Source: Alphaproteobacteria bacterium
GTDB lineage: Bacteria; Pseudomonadota; Alphaproteobacteria; Rs-D84
Length of the DNA: 15,327 nt
Reading direction: 5' to 3'
Assembly: GCA_024402735.1 (NCBI GenBank)
Contig: JAKSTE010000010.1
Location: forward strand, 1 to 15,327
This document shows, piece after piece, positions 1 through 9,000 of this stretch. The notes under the pieces were generated by a model. That model made no database searches and was not told the origin of the DNA. It saw nothing but the letters and a program-made list of their open reading frames with translations. A program made the position numbers and the translations under genes. Each line of letters begins with the position of its first letter. Within the stretch, counting starts at the first letter, position 1.

Positions 1-27
1 AAATCTCGATTAAACAAATCGAGATTT
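1..27 (-). terminator. Hairpin terminator after plsX (possibly bidirectional)
   Basis: An 11-bp perfect stem (1-11 with 17-27) encloses a 5-base loop, beginning 10 bases beyond the plsX stop codon. On the plus strand it is followed by a run of T. On the minus strand it is preceded by A-rich sequence, and its own T-tract would lie outside the window. It therefore probably ends the rpmF-plsX transcript and could also stop a convergent transcript. The minus-strand tail cannot be seen here. Confidence 0.75.
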
Positions 28-36
28 TTTTATTTT

Positions 37-1104
37 TTAACAACTTGCTTTTATTTCTTCTTTTATTTTAGATAAAGCACTTACCCTTTCTTTGATTTTT
101 CCATAGAAATCTGATTGAGATAAGTTCATAGCATATTCTATAGCATGCGACCAAGCAAGAGCATCACTATTACCATGTGTTTTTATAGAGAATCCGTTTA
201 AACCTAAAAACACAGCTCCAGCATGAGATCTAGGGTCTATTTTATGTTTTAATCTTTTAAAAACATGTATTAAGAAGAACGCACCCAAAATAGCTAATAA
301 AGATTTCTTAAAATTAACCTTTACAATACGTGTAATTAATTTAGCTGTACCTTCTACCGTTTTTAACATTACATTGCCTGTAAAGCCATCTGTAACGACA
401 ACCTGAACGTTTCCAGCACATATATCTGTACCCTCAACAAACCCTATATATTCATAAGGTAATTCATCATGATGTTCAGATAAAATTTTATTTAATCTTT
501 GTAAGACTTCATTACCTTTAGTTTCTTCTTCACCTATGTTTAATATTCCTAACTTAGGTTTCTTTGTTCCACCTATAACTTCAGCGTAAATACTTCCTAT
601 CATCGCACCATCAAACAGATTTTCTTCGTCACATTGTACATTAGCACCTAAATCTAATCCCACAACCTTAGAATCTCCATCACCAGAAGGAAGCATAGTA
701 GTAATAGCAGGTCTTGAAATACCATCTACTGTTTTTAAAGCTAGTTTTGATAAAGCCATCAACACACCTGTATTTCCAGCAGATATAACAGCAGAAGACT
801 TCCCCTCTCTAACATCCTTTATAGCCATATACATTGAAGTATCTTGAGCATGACGAATTACATCACGAACCTTATCGGTTCCTAGAATAACATCGTTTGC
901 ATTGATAATTTCGCAATTTCTAGATACACGAGGAAATTTACTTAGCATAGTACGAATTATTCTTTCGTTTCCAAACACACGGAAAAACACAGAATTTTCG
1001 CCATATTGGTATAGAAACTGATTCATACCACCTAGAACCGCCATAGGAGCTTTATCTCCTCCCATAGCATCTATAGAAATAATCTTTTTATGTTGATCTT
1101 GCAT
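37..1104 (-). CDS. plsX: Phosphate acyltransferase PlsX
   Basis: PlsX converts acyl-ACP and phosphate to acyl-phosphate, the donor used by PlsY in the first acylation of glycerol-3-phosphate. It is a peripheral membrane enzyme of phospholipid synthesis. The 355-residue product is of usual family length. Family signatures are visible in order: DAMGGD near residues 12-17, SAGNTG near 108-113, LDLGAN near 150-155, NIGEE near 189-193, VTDGFTGN near 237-244, and PRSHAGAVFLGLNG near 291-304. A hydrophobic stretch near 268-282 fits the membrane-contacting region. It lies 63 bases downstream of rpmF, the usual proteobacterial pairing, but a terminator-like hairpin sits in between. No Shine-Dalgarno motif precedes the ATG at 1104; the bases before it are T/A only, so initiation may be weak or A/U-driven. 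fabH, the frequent next gene, does not follow directly because a hairpin closes the unit. Confidence 0.97.
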   Translation of the reverse strand: MQDQHKKIISIDAMGGDKAPMAVLGGMNQFLYQYGENSVFFRVFGNERIIRTMLSKFPRVSRNCEIINANDVILGTDKVRDVIRHAQDTSMYMAIKDVREGKSSAVISAGNTGVLMALSKLALKTVDGISRPAITTMLPSGDGDSKVVGLDLGANVQCDEENLFDGAMIGSIYAEVIGGTKKPKLGILNIGEEETKGNEVLQRLNKILSEHHDELPYEYIGFVEGTDICAGNVQVVVTDGFTGNVMLKTVEGTAKLITRIVKVNFKKSLLAILGAFFLIHVFKRLKHKIDPRSHAGAVFLGLNGFSIKTHGNSDALAWSHAIEYAMNLSQSDFYGKIKERVSALSKIKEEIKASC

Positions 1105-1110
1105 TTTTTA

Positions 1111-1147
1111 ATAAAAAAGGCAGAGAAGCATAAAACCAGCTCTGCCT
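1111..1147 (-). terminator. Terminator-like hairpin between rpmF and plsX
   Basis: On the minus strand an 8-bp stem (1140-1147 with 1118-1125, AGGCAGAG pairing with CTCTGCCT) with a 14-base loop runs directly into TTTTTT, as in intrinsic terminators. The T-run reaches almost to the plsX start codon. It probably makes plsX expression partial relative to rpmF, or it marks the 3' end of an rpmF-only message. Confidence 0.7.
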
Positions 1148-1167
1148 CTTAATCCTTTGTTGTAAAA

Positions 1168-1317
1168 TTATTTAGAACCACAAGCTGGACAAACATGATG
1201 TGGGCGTTTCTTTTCACCACATTTTTTACAAACACTAACTGGCATTACAGACAAAGCATCATGTGAACGACGTTGTGCTGAACGAGCCTTACTTGTTTTA
1301 CTTTTTGGTGTTGCCAT
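1168..1317 (-). CDS. rpmF: Large ribosomal subunit protein bL32
   Basis: This is a 49-residue protein starting MATPKSKTSKARSAQRRSHDA, the basic L32 N-terminus, and ending in a short zinc ribbon. Cysteines at positions 30, 33, 43 and 46 form the CxxC...CxxC pair expected of the zinc-binding (C+) form of L32, with the family's RPHH stretch between the pairs. The start ATG at 1317 has a good Shine-Dalgarno (AAGGA, 1325-1329) 7 bases upstream. L32 is a small structural protein of the 50S subunit. The neighbouring plsX matches the common rpmF-plsX arrangement. A candidate promoter lies about 75 bases upstream, so the gene appears to be transcribed independently of rpoBC. Confidence 0.95.
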   Translation of the reverse strand: MATPKSKTSKARSAQRRSHDALSVMPVSVCKKCGEKKRPHHVCPACGSK

Positions 1318-1393
1318 TTTATATTCCTTTTATTTTATACAAACATCACTAATGATTCTAATATTAGTCTGTTTACCTTTTCTTGACCTGTTA

Positions 1394-1421
1394 ATTTTAT
1401 TCAATTATTACTCTTTTGCAA
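1394..1421 (-). promoter_or_regulatory. Candidate sigma70 promoter for rpmF-plsX
   Basis: On the minus strand TTGCAA (1416-1421) and TAAAAT (1394-1399) are separated by 16 bases in the gap between the HAD gene and rpmF. The match is reasonable but the region is AT-rich, so chance resemblance is possible. It is consistent with rpmF starting a new transcription unit after the rpoC terminator. Confidence 0.45.
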
Positions 1422-1433
1422 GGGAAAAAATTA

Positions 1434-1832
1434 TTAATCACTAAGTACCTGCGCCATAAATACACCATGATTATGCATCAATCCAACCACTGCGCTATGA
1501 TCATCAAGCCCCATATAAAATTTATACCCTTGTTTTTCTAATTCTATAATCGTAGCTAATTTATATTCAGCCGTAGTACCTGGATATGTATGAGGTTTAC
1601 AAAATATCTTTTTTTTAATATTTGGTAAAATATCATTCAAATATTTTTCAACCTTTTCTTGTCCCATAGCCCAACGACCAGTAATAAAAATAATAGTAAA
1701 ATCACGACCTAAAGATTCTAATATAGGTATCATATTTGGTCTTGGTTTTCCAAAACGATCATAATTAGGCACAGCAAATTTATAACTTACCACACCATCT
1801 ATATCACAAAAAATAGCCGGAATTTCTTTCAT
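1434..1832 (-). CDS. Small HAD-superfamily hydrolase, polynucleotide phosphatase-like
   Basis: A 132-residue HAD-type phosphatase domain standing alone. Visible motifs, numbered from the ATG at 1832, are DIDGV with the nucleophile and acid/base aspartates at 10 and 12, FITGR (motif II, with the threonine and the GR pair seen in polynucleotide kinase 3'-phosphatase-like HADs) near 49-53, a lysine in AEYKLA (motif III), and GLDDHSAVV (motif IV acidic pair). There is no large cap and no kinase domain. The reading frame extends to a TTG at 1853, but that codon lies within the rpoC terminator stem, so I prefer the ATG at 1832. Neither start has a clear Shine-Dalgarno. The substrate is unknown: a nucleotide or nucleic-acid 3'-phosphate is suggested only by resemblance to the Pnk phosphatase domain. 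It sits alone between the rpoC terminator and the rpmF promoter. Confidence 0.75.
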   Translation of the reverse strand: MKEIPAIFCDIDGVVSYKFAVPNYDRFGKPRPNMIPILESLGRDFTIIFITGRWAMGQEKVEKYLNDILPNIKKKIFCKPHTYPGTTAEYKLATIIELEKQGYKFYMGLDDHSAVVGLMHNHGVFMAQVLSD

Positions 1833-1835
1833 TAG

Positions 1836-1879
1836 ATAAAAATTACCCAGCAAACATATATAAATATATGTTCACTGGG
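1836..1879 (-). terminator. Intrinsic terminator of the rpoBC operon
   Basis: Starting 16 bases past the rpoC stop, a 15-bp stem (1865-1879 with 1846-1860, two G-U pairs, CCCAG/CTGGG at the base) encloses a 4-base loop. On the minus strand it is followed by TAATTTTTAT. This is a convincing end of the secE-to-rpoC transcript. The T-tract ends just before the downstream HAD gene's ATG. Confidence 0.85.
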
Positions 1880-1895
1880 CACCTTTTTGATTTTA

Positions 1896-4800
1896 TTACA
1901 AATCCAACAATTGTTGTTGTTCGCTACCTTCACGAGCAAGCTTTTCAGCTTTCTCTTCTTCTTTAGCGATAGCACGTACTCTACGTACATATGCACCTGT
2001 ACCAATTGGTATCAAACGACCAACAATCAAGTTTTCATTCACACCAACTAATTTATCTGTTGAACCGCTAATAGCAGCATCAACCAATACTTTTGTTGTT
2101 TGTTGGAAAGATGCATTAGAGATAAATGAACGAGATGTTAAAGAAGCGCGTGTTAAACCAACCAAAACTTGAGAAGCTTCAGCTGTCTTTCCGCCATCAT
2201 GTGCAACTCTCGCATTTTCCTCTTCAAAATCAACACGGTCAACAACTTGTCCATTCAAGAAACCTGTATCTCCAGGATTACTAATTTCTACACGACGAGT
2301 CATTTCACGTATTAATATTTCAATATGTTTATCATTAATTACCACACCCTGTAAACGATAAACTTGTTGAACCTGTTCAACCATAAATGTTGCAAGAGCT
2401 TTCTGACCCAAAATACGTAAAATATCTTGAGGTACAGGATCTCCATCTACCAATTTATCAGCTTTATGTACTGTATCACCACTACGTACTAATAAATTTG
2501 TACCTTTTGGAACAGCATATTCTACTGGTGCAGATCCATCAGCAGGTTCTATACGAACTATAATTTTAGATTTTGCATCTTCTAATTCGATAGTACCGTC
2601 TGTTTCAGCTAACAAGGCAGGATTTGAAGGTCTACGAATTTCTAACAATTCGTTTACACGAGGTAAACCTCCTGTAATATCGCCTGTCTTTTTAGTTTGT
2701 ACAGGTATACGAGCTATAATATCTCCTGCATGTATTTCATCTCCATTGGAAACATTCAAAGTTGAATACATTGGTAATAAATATTCAGCTATTTTCTTTC
2801 CACCCAAAGAAATAACTTCTCCTTTAGCATCAACCAATCGTATAGCTGGGTTCAAAGCTTTCTTTGTGTTTGTTTTCCAATTGATAACTTTACGAGATAC
2901 AATTCCTGTCATTGCATCTACTTCTTCTTGATAAGAAACGTTTTCTATCAAATCTGAGAAGCTAACGATACCGTCTTTTTCTGCAATAATAGTATTTGAA
3001 TAAGGATCCCATTCAGCAACTTTCTGACCTTTTTCAACCATATCTCCTTCGTTAACAACTAACATAGAAGCATAAGGTAATGCGCAACTGAATAATTCTT
3101 TATCATTTTTATCTACTACAGCTATCTTACCATTTCGAGATAAAACAACAGCACGGTCACCGTTTTTAACGGTATTTACTGCTGATAATTTTATTTTACC
3201 TGCAACTGGCATTTCTATAAAGTGAGATTCAGAACCACCTTCAGCAATACCACCAATATGGAAAGTACGCAAAGTCAACTGTGTTCCAGGTTCACCAATA
3301 GATTGTCCAGCTATCAAACCAACAGGTTCTCCGACATGTACTAAAGCGTTACGAGACAAATCCATACCATAACATTTTGCACAAAGTCCATCAGAACAAC
3401 ATGTCAAAACACTACGAACATCAACACTTGGTAATCCTGATTCATTGATACGTTTAGCTATTGACTTTGTAATCAACTCACCAGCAGGTAATATAACTTC
3501 TTTAGTTAAAGGATGAACAATATCATGTGCAGCAGTACGGCCTAAAACAACATCTCCTAATGCCACACTTAATGTAGAACCTTGATATACAGGTTTAGCT
3601 GTAATAAATTCTTTTGTTCCACAATCATGTTCTGTAATAACTGTATTTATAGCTAAATCAACCATACGACGTGTCAAATATCCAGCTTCAGCTGTTTTCA
3701 AAGCAGTATCTGACATACCTTTACGAGCACCGTGTGTTGATGTAAAGTATTCAGACATGGTTAGACCTTCTTTAAAGTTCGAAATAATAGGAACTTCAAT
3801 AATAGATCCGTCAGGTTTCTGCATCATACCACGCATACCTGCCAACTGCTGAATCTGTCCTTTAGAACCACGAGCACCAGACAAAGCCATCATATGAATA
3901 GAGTTCCAGTTTTCGCCCTCTGTTTTTCCTAGAGAAGCATAAGCTAAATCTCCCAATTTATCTGTTGTACGTTGCCATAAATCAATTAATTTATTGTGAC
4001 GTTCACCACTTGATAACAAACCGTTTTGATATTGGTTTTCTATTTCTTGTGCTGCACTTTCTGAGTCTTCAATCATTTTTTCTTTTTCTTCTGGAATGAC
4101 AACATCATCAAATCCAATAGAAATACCACTTCTAGCAGCTTGTTCAAAGCCAGTATCTTTCAAAGCATCAGCCAATAAAATCATAGCTTTATCACCACAA
4201 CGATCATATGTTGTTGCTAATAATGCTTTTATTTCTTTTCTTGGCATTACTTTATTTACCAAATCAAATGGCATATTTTCAGACTTTGGTAACAATTGAC
4301 CCAATATCATACGACCAGCTGTTGTATTATATGTTTTACCATTTATACGAGCAACAATAGGTGTATGTAATGTTATTGTTTTATGTTCCAAAGCCAATTG
4401 AACTTCATCCATATTTGCAAAACGTGGAGAATCTTTAGTATGTTCACCATCCATCAAAGATATATAGTAAACACCTAACACCATGTCTTGAGAAGGAACT
4501 GTCATAGGTTCTCCATTAGCAGGAGACAACACGTTGTTAGTTGATAACATTAATGTACGTGCTTCCAATTGAGCTTCCAAAGAAATTGGAACATGAACAG
4601 ACATCTGGTCTCCATCGAAGTCAGCATTAAATCCTGCACAAACTAATGGATGTAGACGTATAGCTTTACCTTCGATCAAAACTGGTTCAAAAGCAATCAA
4701 AGACAATCTATGTAATGATGGAGCACGGTTTAATAATACAGGATGTTGGTAAATAACTTTTTCCAAAATATCCCATACAATATCTTCTCCGTTTTCTACC

Positions 4801-6002
4801 ATTTTACGAGCTGTCTTCAATGTATTAGCATAATCACCAGCCAACAATTTTGCATAAACGAATGGTTTAAATAATTCCAAAGCCATAGTTTTTGGCAAAC
4901 CAACCTGATGCATACGTAAAGAAGGTCCAGGTGTAATTACACTACGTCCAGAGTAATCTACACGCTTACCTAACATGTTCATACGGAAACGACCATTCTT
5001 ACCACGTAAAGAATCTGATAATGATTTCAAAGGACGACGGTTTTGAGAAACCATAGGTCTAGCTTTATGACCATTATCAAACAAAGAATCAACCGCTTCT
5101 TGTAACATACGTTTTTCATTACGTACAATTATTTCAGGAGCATGCATTTCTATGAATCTTTTCAAACGATTATTACGTATAATAACACGACGATACAAAT
5201 CATTTAAATCAGAAGCAGCTACATGTCCTGCATCCAAAGTTACCAAAGGACGCATATCTGGTGGAATAACTGGGATTATATCAGGTAACATCCACGCTGG
5301 TTCTGTTTTAGAATCTAAAAATGCTTCTACTAATTTTAATTGTTTAATTAAAGATTTACGTTTAGCTTCAGATTTGGTTTCTGCCAATTCTGCACGTAAA
5401 CGTGTTCTTTCATCACCCATATCCATATTAGCAATAATATCGCGAATACCTTCAGCACCGATACCTACACGGAAAGAATCTTCACCAAATTCTTCTATAG
5501 CTGCCTGATATTCATCTTCGCTAATAACATCATATGGTTTTAAACTTGTTAAACCAGGTTCTGTAACAATGTAAGCATCATAAGAAATAACCTGCTCTAA
5601 TTTCTTTTGTGGCAAATTATTTAATAATGTAGCTATCTTACCTTCACGTAAGAACCATGTATGTGCAACAGGTATAGCTAATTTTATGTGTCCCATACGT
5701 TCACGACGTACTGCAGAAGAACCAACTTCTACTCCGCAACGTTCACAAACTACACCACGGAATTTTATTCTTTTATATTTTCCGCAAGCACATTCATAAT
5801 CTTTAACAGGTCCAAAAATTTGCTGACAAAACAAACCCTCTGGCTCTGGTTTTAAAGAATGATAATTTATAGTTTCAGGCTTTTTTACCTCTCCATGCGA
5901 CCAAGACAGAATTTCTTCTGGAGATGCAATAGAAATACGCAAAGCATCAAACTGTTCTTTTGTTTCTATTTGTCCAAATATCTTTTGCAACATATTTGTC
6001 AT
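1896..6002 (-). CDS. rpoC: DNA-directed RNA polymerase subunit beta'
   Basis: Catalytic beta' subunit of RNA polymerase, 1368 residues, slightly shorter than many alphaproteobacterial versions. Zinc site 1 uses C71, C73, C86 and C89. The catalytic Mg-binding loop NADFDGD is at 459-465 with aspartates 461, 463 and 465. Zinc site 2 uses C794, C868, C874 and C877. The bridge/trigger region contains GQSIGEPGTQLTLRTFHIGG from about 899. The C-terminus ends in a charged, glutamine-rich tail. The second zinc loop is one residue shorter between its second and third ligands than in the E. coli or Thermus proteins and carries an extra Cys at 869. The start ATG at 6002 has an AAAGGAGC Shine-Dalgarno about 9 bases upstream. 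It follows rpoB after 74 bases that form a hairpin, and a terminator follows it directly. Confidence 0.99.
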   Translation of the reverse strand: MTNMLQKIFGQIETKEQFDALRISIASPEEILSWSHGEVKKPETINYHSLKPEPEGLFCQQIFGPVKDYECACGKYKRIKFRGVVCERCGVEVGSSAVRRERMGHIKLAIPVAHTWFLREGKIATLLNNLPQKKLEQVISYDAYIVTEPGLTSLKPYDVISEDEYQAAIEEFGEDSFRVGIGAEGIRDIIANMDMGDERTRLRAELAETKSEAKRKSLIKQLKLVEAFLDSKTEPAWMLPDIIPVIPPDMRPLVTLDAGHVAASDLNDLYRRVIIRNNRLKRFIEMHAPEIIVRNEKRMLQEAVDSLFDNGHKARPMVSQNRRPLKSLSDSLRGKNGRFRMNMLGKRVDYSGRSVITPGPSLRMHQVGLPKTMALELFKPFVYAKLLAGDYANTLKTARKMVENGEDIVWDILEKVIYQHPVLLNRAPSLHRLSLIAFEPVLIEGKAIRLHPLVCAGFNADFDGDQMSVHVPISLEAQLEARTLMLSTNNVLSPANGEPMTVPSQDMVLGVYYISLMDGEHTKDSPRFANMDEVQLALEHKTITLHTPIVARINGKTYNTTAGRMILGQLLPKSENMPFDLVNKVMPRKEIKALLATTYDRCGDKAMILLADALKDTGFEQAARSGISIGFDDVVIPEEKEKMIEDSESAAQEIENQYQNGLLSSGERHNKLIDLWQRTTDKLGDLAYASLGKTEGENWNSIHMMALSGARGSKGQIQQLAGMRGMMQKPDGSIIEVPIISNFKEGLTMSEYFTSTHGARKGMSDTALKTAEAGYLTRRMVDLAINTVITEHDCGTKEFITAKPVYQGSTLSVALGDVVLGRTAAHDIVHPLTKEVILPAGELITKSIAKRINESGLPSVDVRSVLTCCSDGLCAKCYGMDLSRNALVHVGEPVGLIAGQSIGEPGTQLTLRTFHIGGIAEGGSESHFIEMPVAGKIKLSAVNTVKNGDRAVVLSRNGKIAVVDKNDKELFSCALPYASMLVVNEGDMVEKGQKVAEWDPYSNTIIAEKDGIVSFSDLIENVSYQEEVDAMTGIVSRKVINWKTNTKKALNPAIRLVDAKGEVISLGGKKIAEYLLPMYSTLNVSNGDEIHAGDIIARIPVQTKKTGDITGGLPRVNELLEIRRPSNPALLAETDGTIELEDAKSKIIVRIEPADGSAPVEYAVPKGTNLLVRSGDTVHKADKLVDGDPVPQDILRILGQKALATFMVEQVQQVYRLQGVVINDKHIEILIREMTRRVEISNPGDTGFLNGQVVDRVDFEEENARVAHDGGKTAEASQVLVGLTRASLTSRSFISNASFQQTTKVLVDAAISGSTDKLVGVNENLIVGRLIPIGTGAYVRRVRAIAKEEEKAEKLAREGSEQQQLLDL

Positions 6003-6037
6003 TTGTTTTTGCTCCTTTTAGTCCCTAAAAGTGCCTT

Positions 6038-6077
6038 GTGGCCGGAGAATAGAAAAACTATTCTTTGGCCCAGCCAC
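6038..6077 (-). other. Hairpin in the rpoB-rpoC spacer
   Basis: On the minus strand GTGGCTGG (6070-6077) pairs with CCGGCCAC (6038-6045, one G-U). After a 5-base bulge, AGAATAG (6058-6064) pairs with CTATTCT (6046-6052) around a five-base T loop. No T-run follows, so it is not an ordinary terminator. It could be an mRNA processing or stability element between rpoB and rpoC; the function is inferred only from position and structure. Confidence 0.6.
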
Positions 6078-9000
6078 TAGTCTATTTTCTTTGGTGTTAA
6101 AGCTAATCCTAATCCACGAAGTTCACGTACCAAAACGTTAAATGCTTCTGGGGTTCCTGTTTGTATATCGTTATTACCGGAAATAATAGATTCATACATC
6201 TTATTTCTACCAACGATATCATCAGATTTAACCGTTAACATTTCACGTAACAAGTGCGCTGCACCGTGTGCTTCTAATGCCCAAACTTCCATTTCTCCAA
6301 GTCTCTGACCACCCATGTGAGCTTTACCAGACAAAGGTTGTTGTGTAACTAGAGAATAATTACCAGTTGAACGAGCATGAATCTTTTCATCAACAAAGTG
6401 ATGCAATTTCATCATGTACATAACACCAACTGTTACTGGACGTGCAAACTTTTCACCAGTCATACCATCATACAATGTAAATTGTCCTGATTCTGGTAAT
6501 TTAGCCAATTTTAACATAGCTTTTATTTCTTCTGGTGTTGCGCCATCAAATGTTGGAGTTGCCATAGGCACACCATTACGCAATAATTCTGCTTCAGCAC
6601 GGACATCTGTATCAGTCATCTTATCTAGCTTTTCAGAAATTTGCTTTCCGTATACTTTTCCCATAATAGAACGCAAATCATCAGTTACAGCTCTTTTTTG
6701 TTTTACTTCATCAAGAACTTCACCGATTTGTTGTCCTAACGTACGGGCAGCCATACCAAGATGAGTTTCAAATATCTGACCTAAGTTCATACGGCTTGGA
6801 ACACCTAATGGATTCAAAACTATATCTACAGGAGTACCATCTTCCATATGAGGCATATCTTCGATTGGTACAACTTTTGATACAATACCTTTATTTCCAT
6901 GACGTCCTGCCATTTTATCACCAGGTTGTAATTTCATCTTGTGTGCAATGTAAACTTTTACTTCTTTTAATACACCTGCACCTAAGGAATTACTCTCTGT
7001 AGCTTTAGCGATTTCTGCATCAGCACGTTCATTCAAATCTTTCAATTTCAAAGCGTGTTGTTCACGGATTTCATCTATTTTTGCTTGTATCTCTTTGTTT
7101 CCAACAACTAACTTCTTCATATCGGAAGGTTTAATACCTTCAAATACTTCAGCAGTTAATTTTTTACCAATAAATGGTTTTAAACTACCAGTACCAGCAG
7201 AAATAGTAGCACCTTCAGCCATTTGGAAGACCTGATCAGCAAAACCTTTTTCTATGATAGATGTTTCTTCATCACGGTCTTTATTGATCTTTTCAATCTT
7301 CTGTAATTCAATCATCTGTGTTCTGTCGTCTTTCTTTACACCATGACGAGTCAAAACATTAACACCGATAACTGTACCTTCTTCATTTGGTCCAACCTTT
7401 AAAGAAGAATCTTTTACATTCAATGCTTTTTCACCAAAGATATTACGTAACAAAGCTTCTTCTGGTGTTAATAATGTTTCTGATTTTGGAGAAACACGAC
7501 CAACCAAGATATCACCTTGTTTTACTCTAGCACCAATGTAAATAATACCTGATTCATCCAAATTCTTTAAAGCTTCTTCACCAACATTTGGTATATCACG
7601 TGTAAAGCTTTCTGGTCCTAATTGTGTATCACGTAATTTGATTTCTTTTTCTACAATTTTTATAGAAGTAAATACATCATCACGAGAAATACGTTCAGAT
7701 ATTACGATAGCGTCTTCGTAGTTATAACCACGCCAAGGAACAAATGCTACTAAAACATTGCGTCCCAAAGCTAATTCACCATAATTCATTGAAGATCCAT
7801 CAGCTATAATATCTCCAGAAGTAATTCTATCTCCGACATGTACCAATGGTTTCTGGTGAACTAATGTTTCACTATTTGAACGACCAAATTTTTCTAAGTT
7901 ATATATATCAACTCCTGTAACAACGTTACGAGAATTCATACATTTTACAACTATACGATTTGCATCTACAGATTCTACAATACCACTGTGTTTTGCAACA
8001 ACACCTGTTCTAGAATCACGAGCAACTTCACGTTCAATACCTGTTCCGACTAATGGAGCATCTACTCTCATTAAAGGAACACCCTGACGTTGCATGTTAG
8101 ATCCCATCAAAGCACGGTTAGCGTCGTCGTTAGCAACAAAAGGTATTAAACCTGTTGCTATAGATACTACTTGACGAGGAGCCACGTCGATCAAATCAAC
8201 TTCAGACTTAGGAATCATAGTAAATTCACCATCTACACGAGCAGTAACAATATCTTCAGCTAAAGCACCGCTAGCTGTTGTAGGTGTATTACCTTGAGCA
8301 ATTTTATGTCCAAGTTCCTCATCAGCTGTTAAATATACTAATTTATCTGTGATCTTACCGTTTTCTACAACGTAATATGGTGTTTCAATAAATCCATAAG
8401 GGTTCACACGAGCATAAGAAGCCAAATGGCTGATCAAACCAATGTTAGCACCTTCTGGAGTATGAATAGGGCATAAACGACCATAATGTGTAGGATGAAC
8501 GTCTCGAACATCTATTCCTGCACGTTCACGGTTCAAACCACCAGGACCTAAAGCAGAAATCAAACGTTTATGTTCTACTTCTGCTAATGGGTTATAAGCA
8601 TCCATAAATTGTGACAATTGAGAAGTTCCCAAGAATTCAGATATCAAAGACATTAAAGGTTTTGCATTGATAACATCTTGAGGTTGCATTGTAGCAATAT
8701 TAGGAGATGTTAAGCTTTCACGAACTAATCTTTCAATACGCAACATACCTGTGCGGAAAGTTTGTTCTAACAATTCACCAACTGCACGTACACGACGATT
8801 AGACAAATTATCGATATCATCTATAACATCTTTACGATCAATAATATTTGTTAATGTCTTAAGTACAGCTAAGAAATCTGCTTTAGTTAAAGTACGTTCA
8901 TCTTCAGGACGTTTACCAGAATCTATCTTCAAACGTTTATTCATCTTGAAACGACCAACAGCAGATAAATCATAATAAGCTGGATCAAAACCTTGACGTA

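Noticed and set aside
4096..5508. Plus-strand open frames within rpoC (and similar ones within rpoB).
   Set aside because: They are antisense to highly conserved coding sequence and show no motifs or ribosome sites; they are by-products of codon bias.
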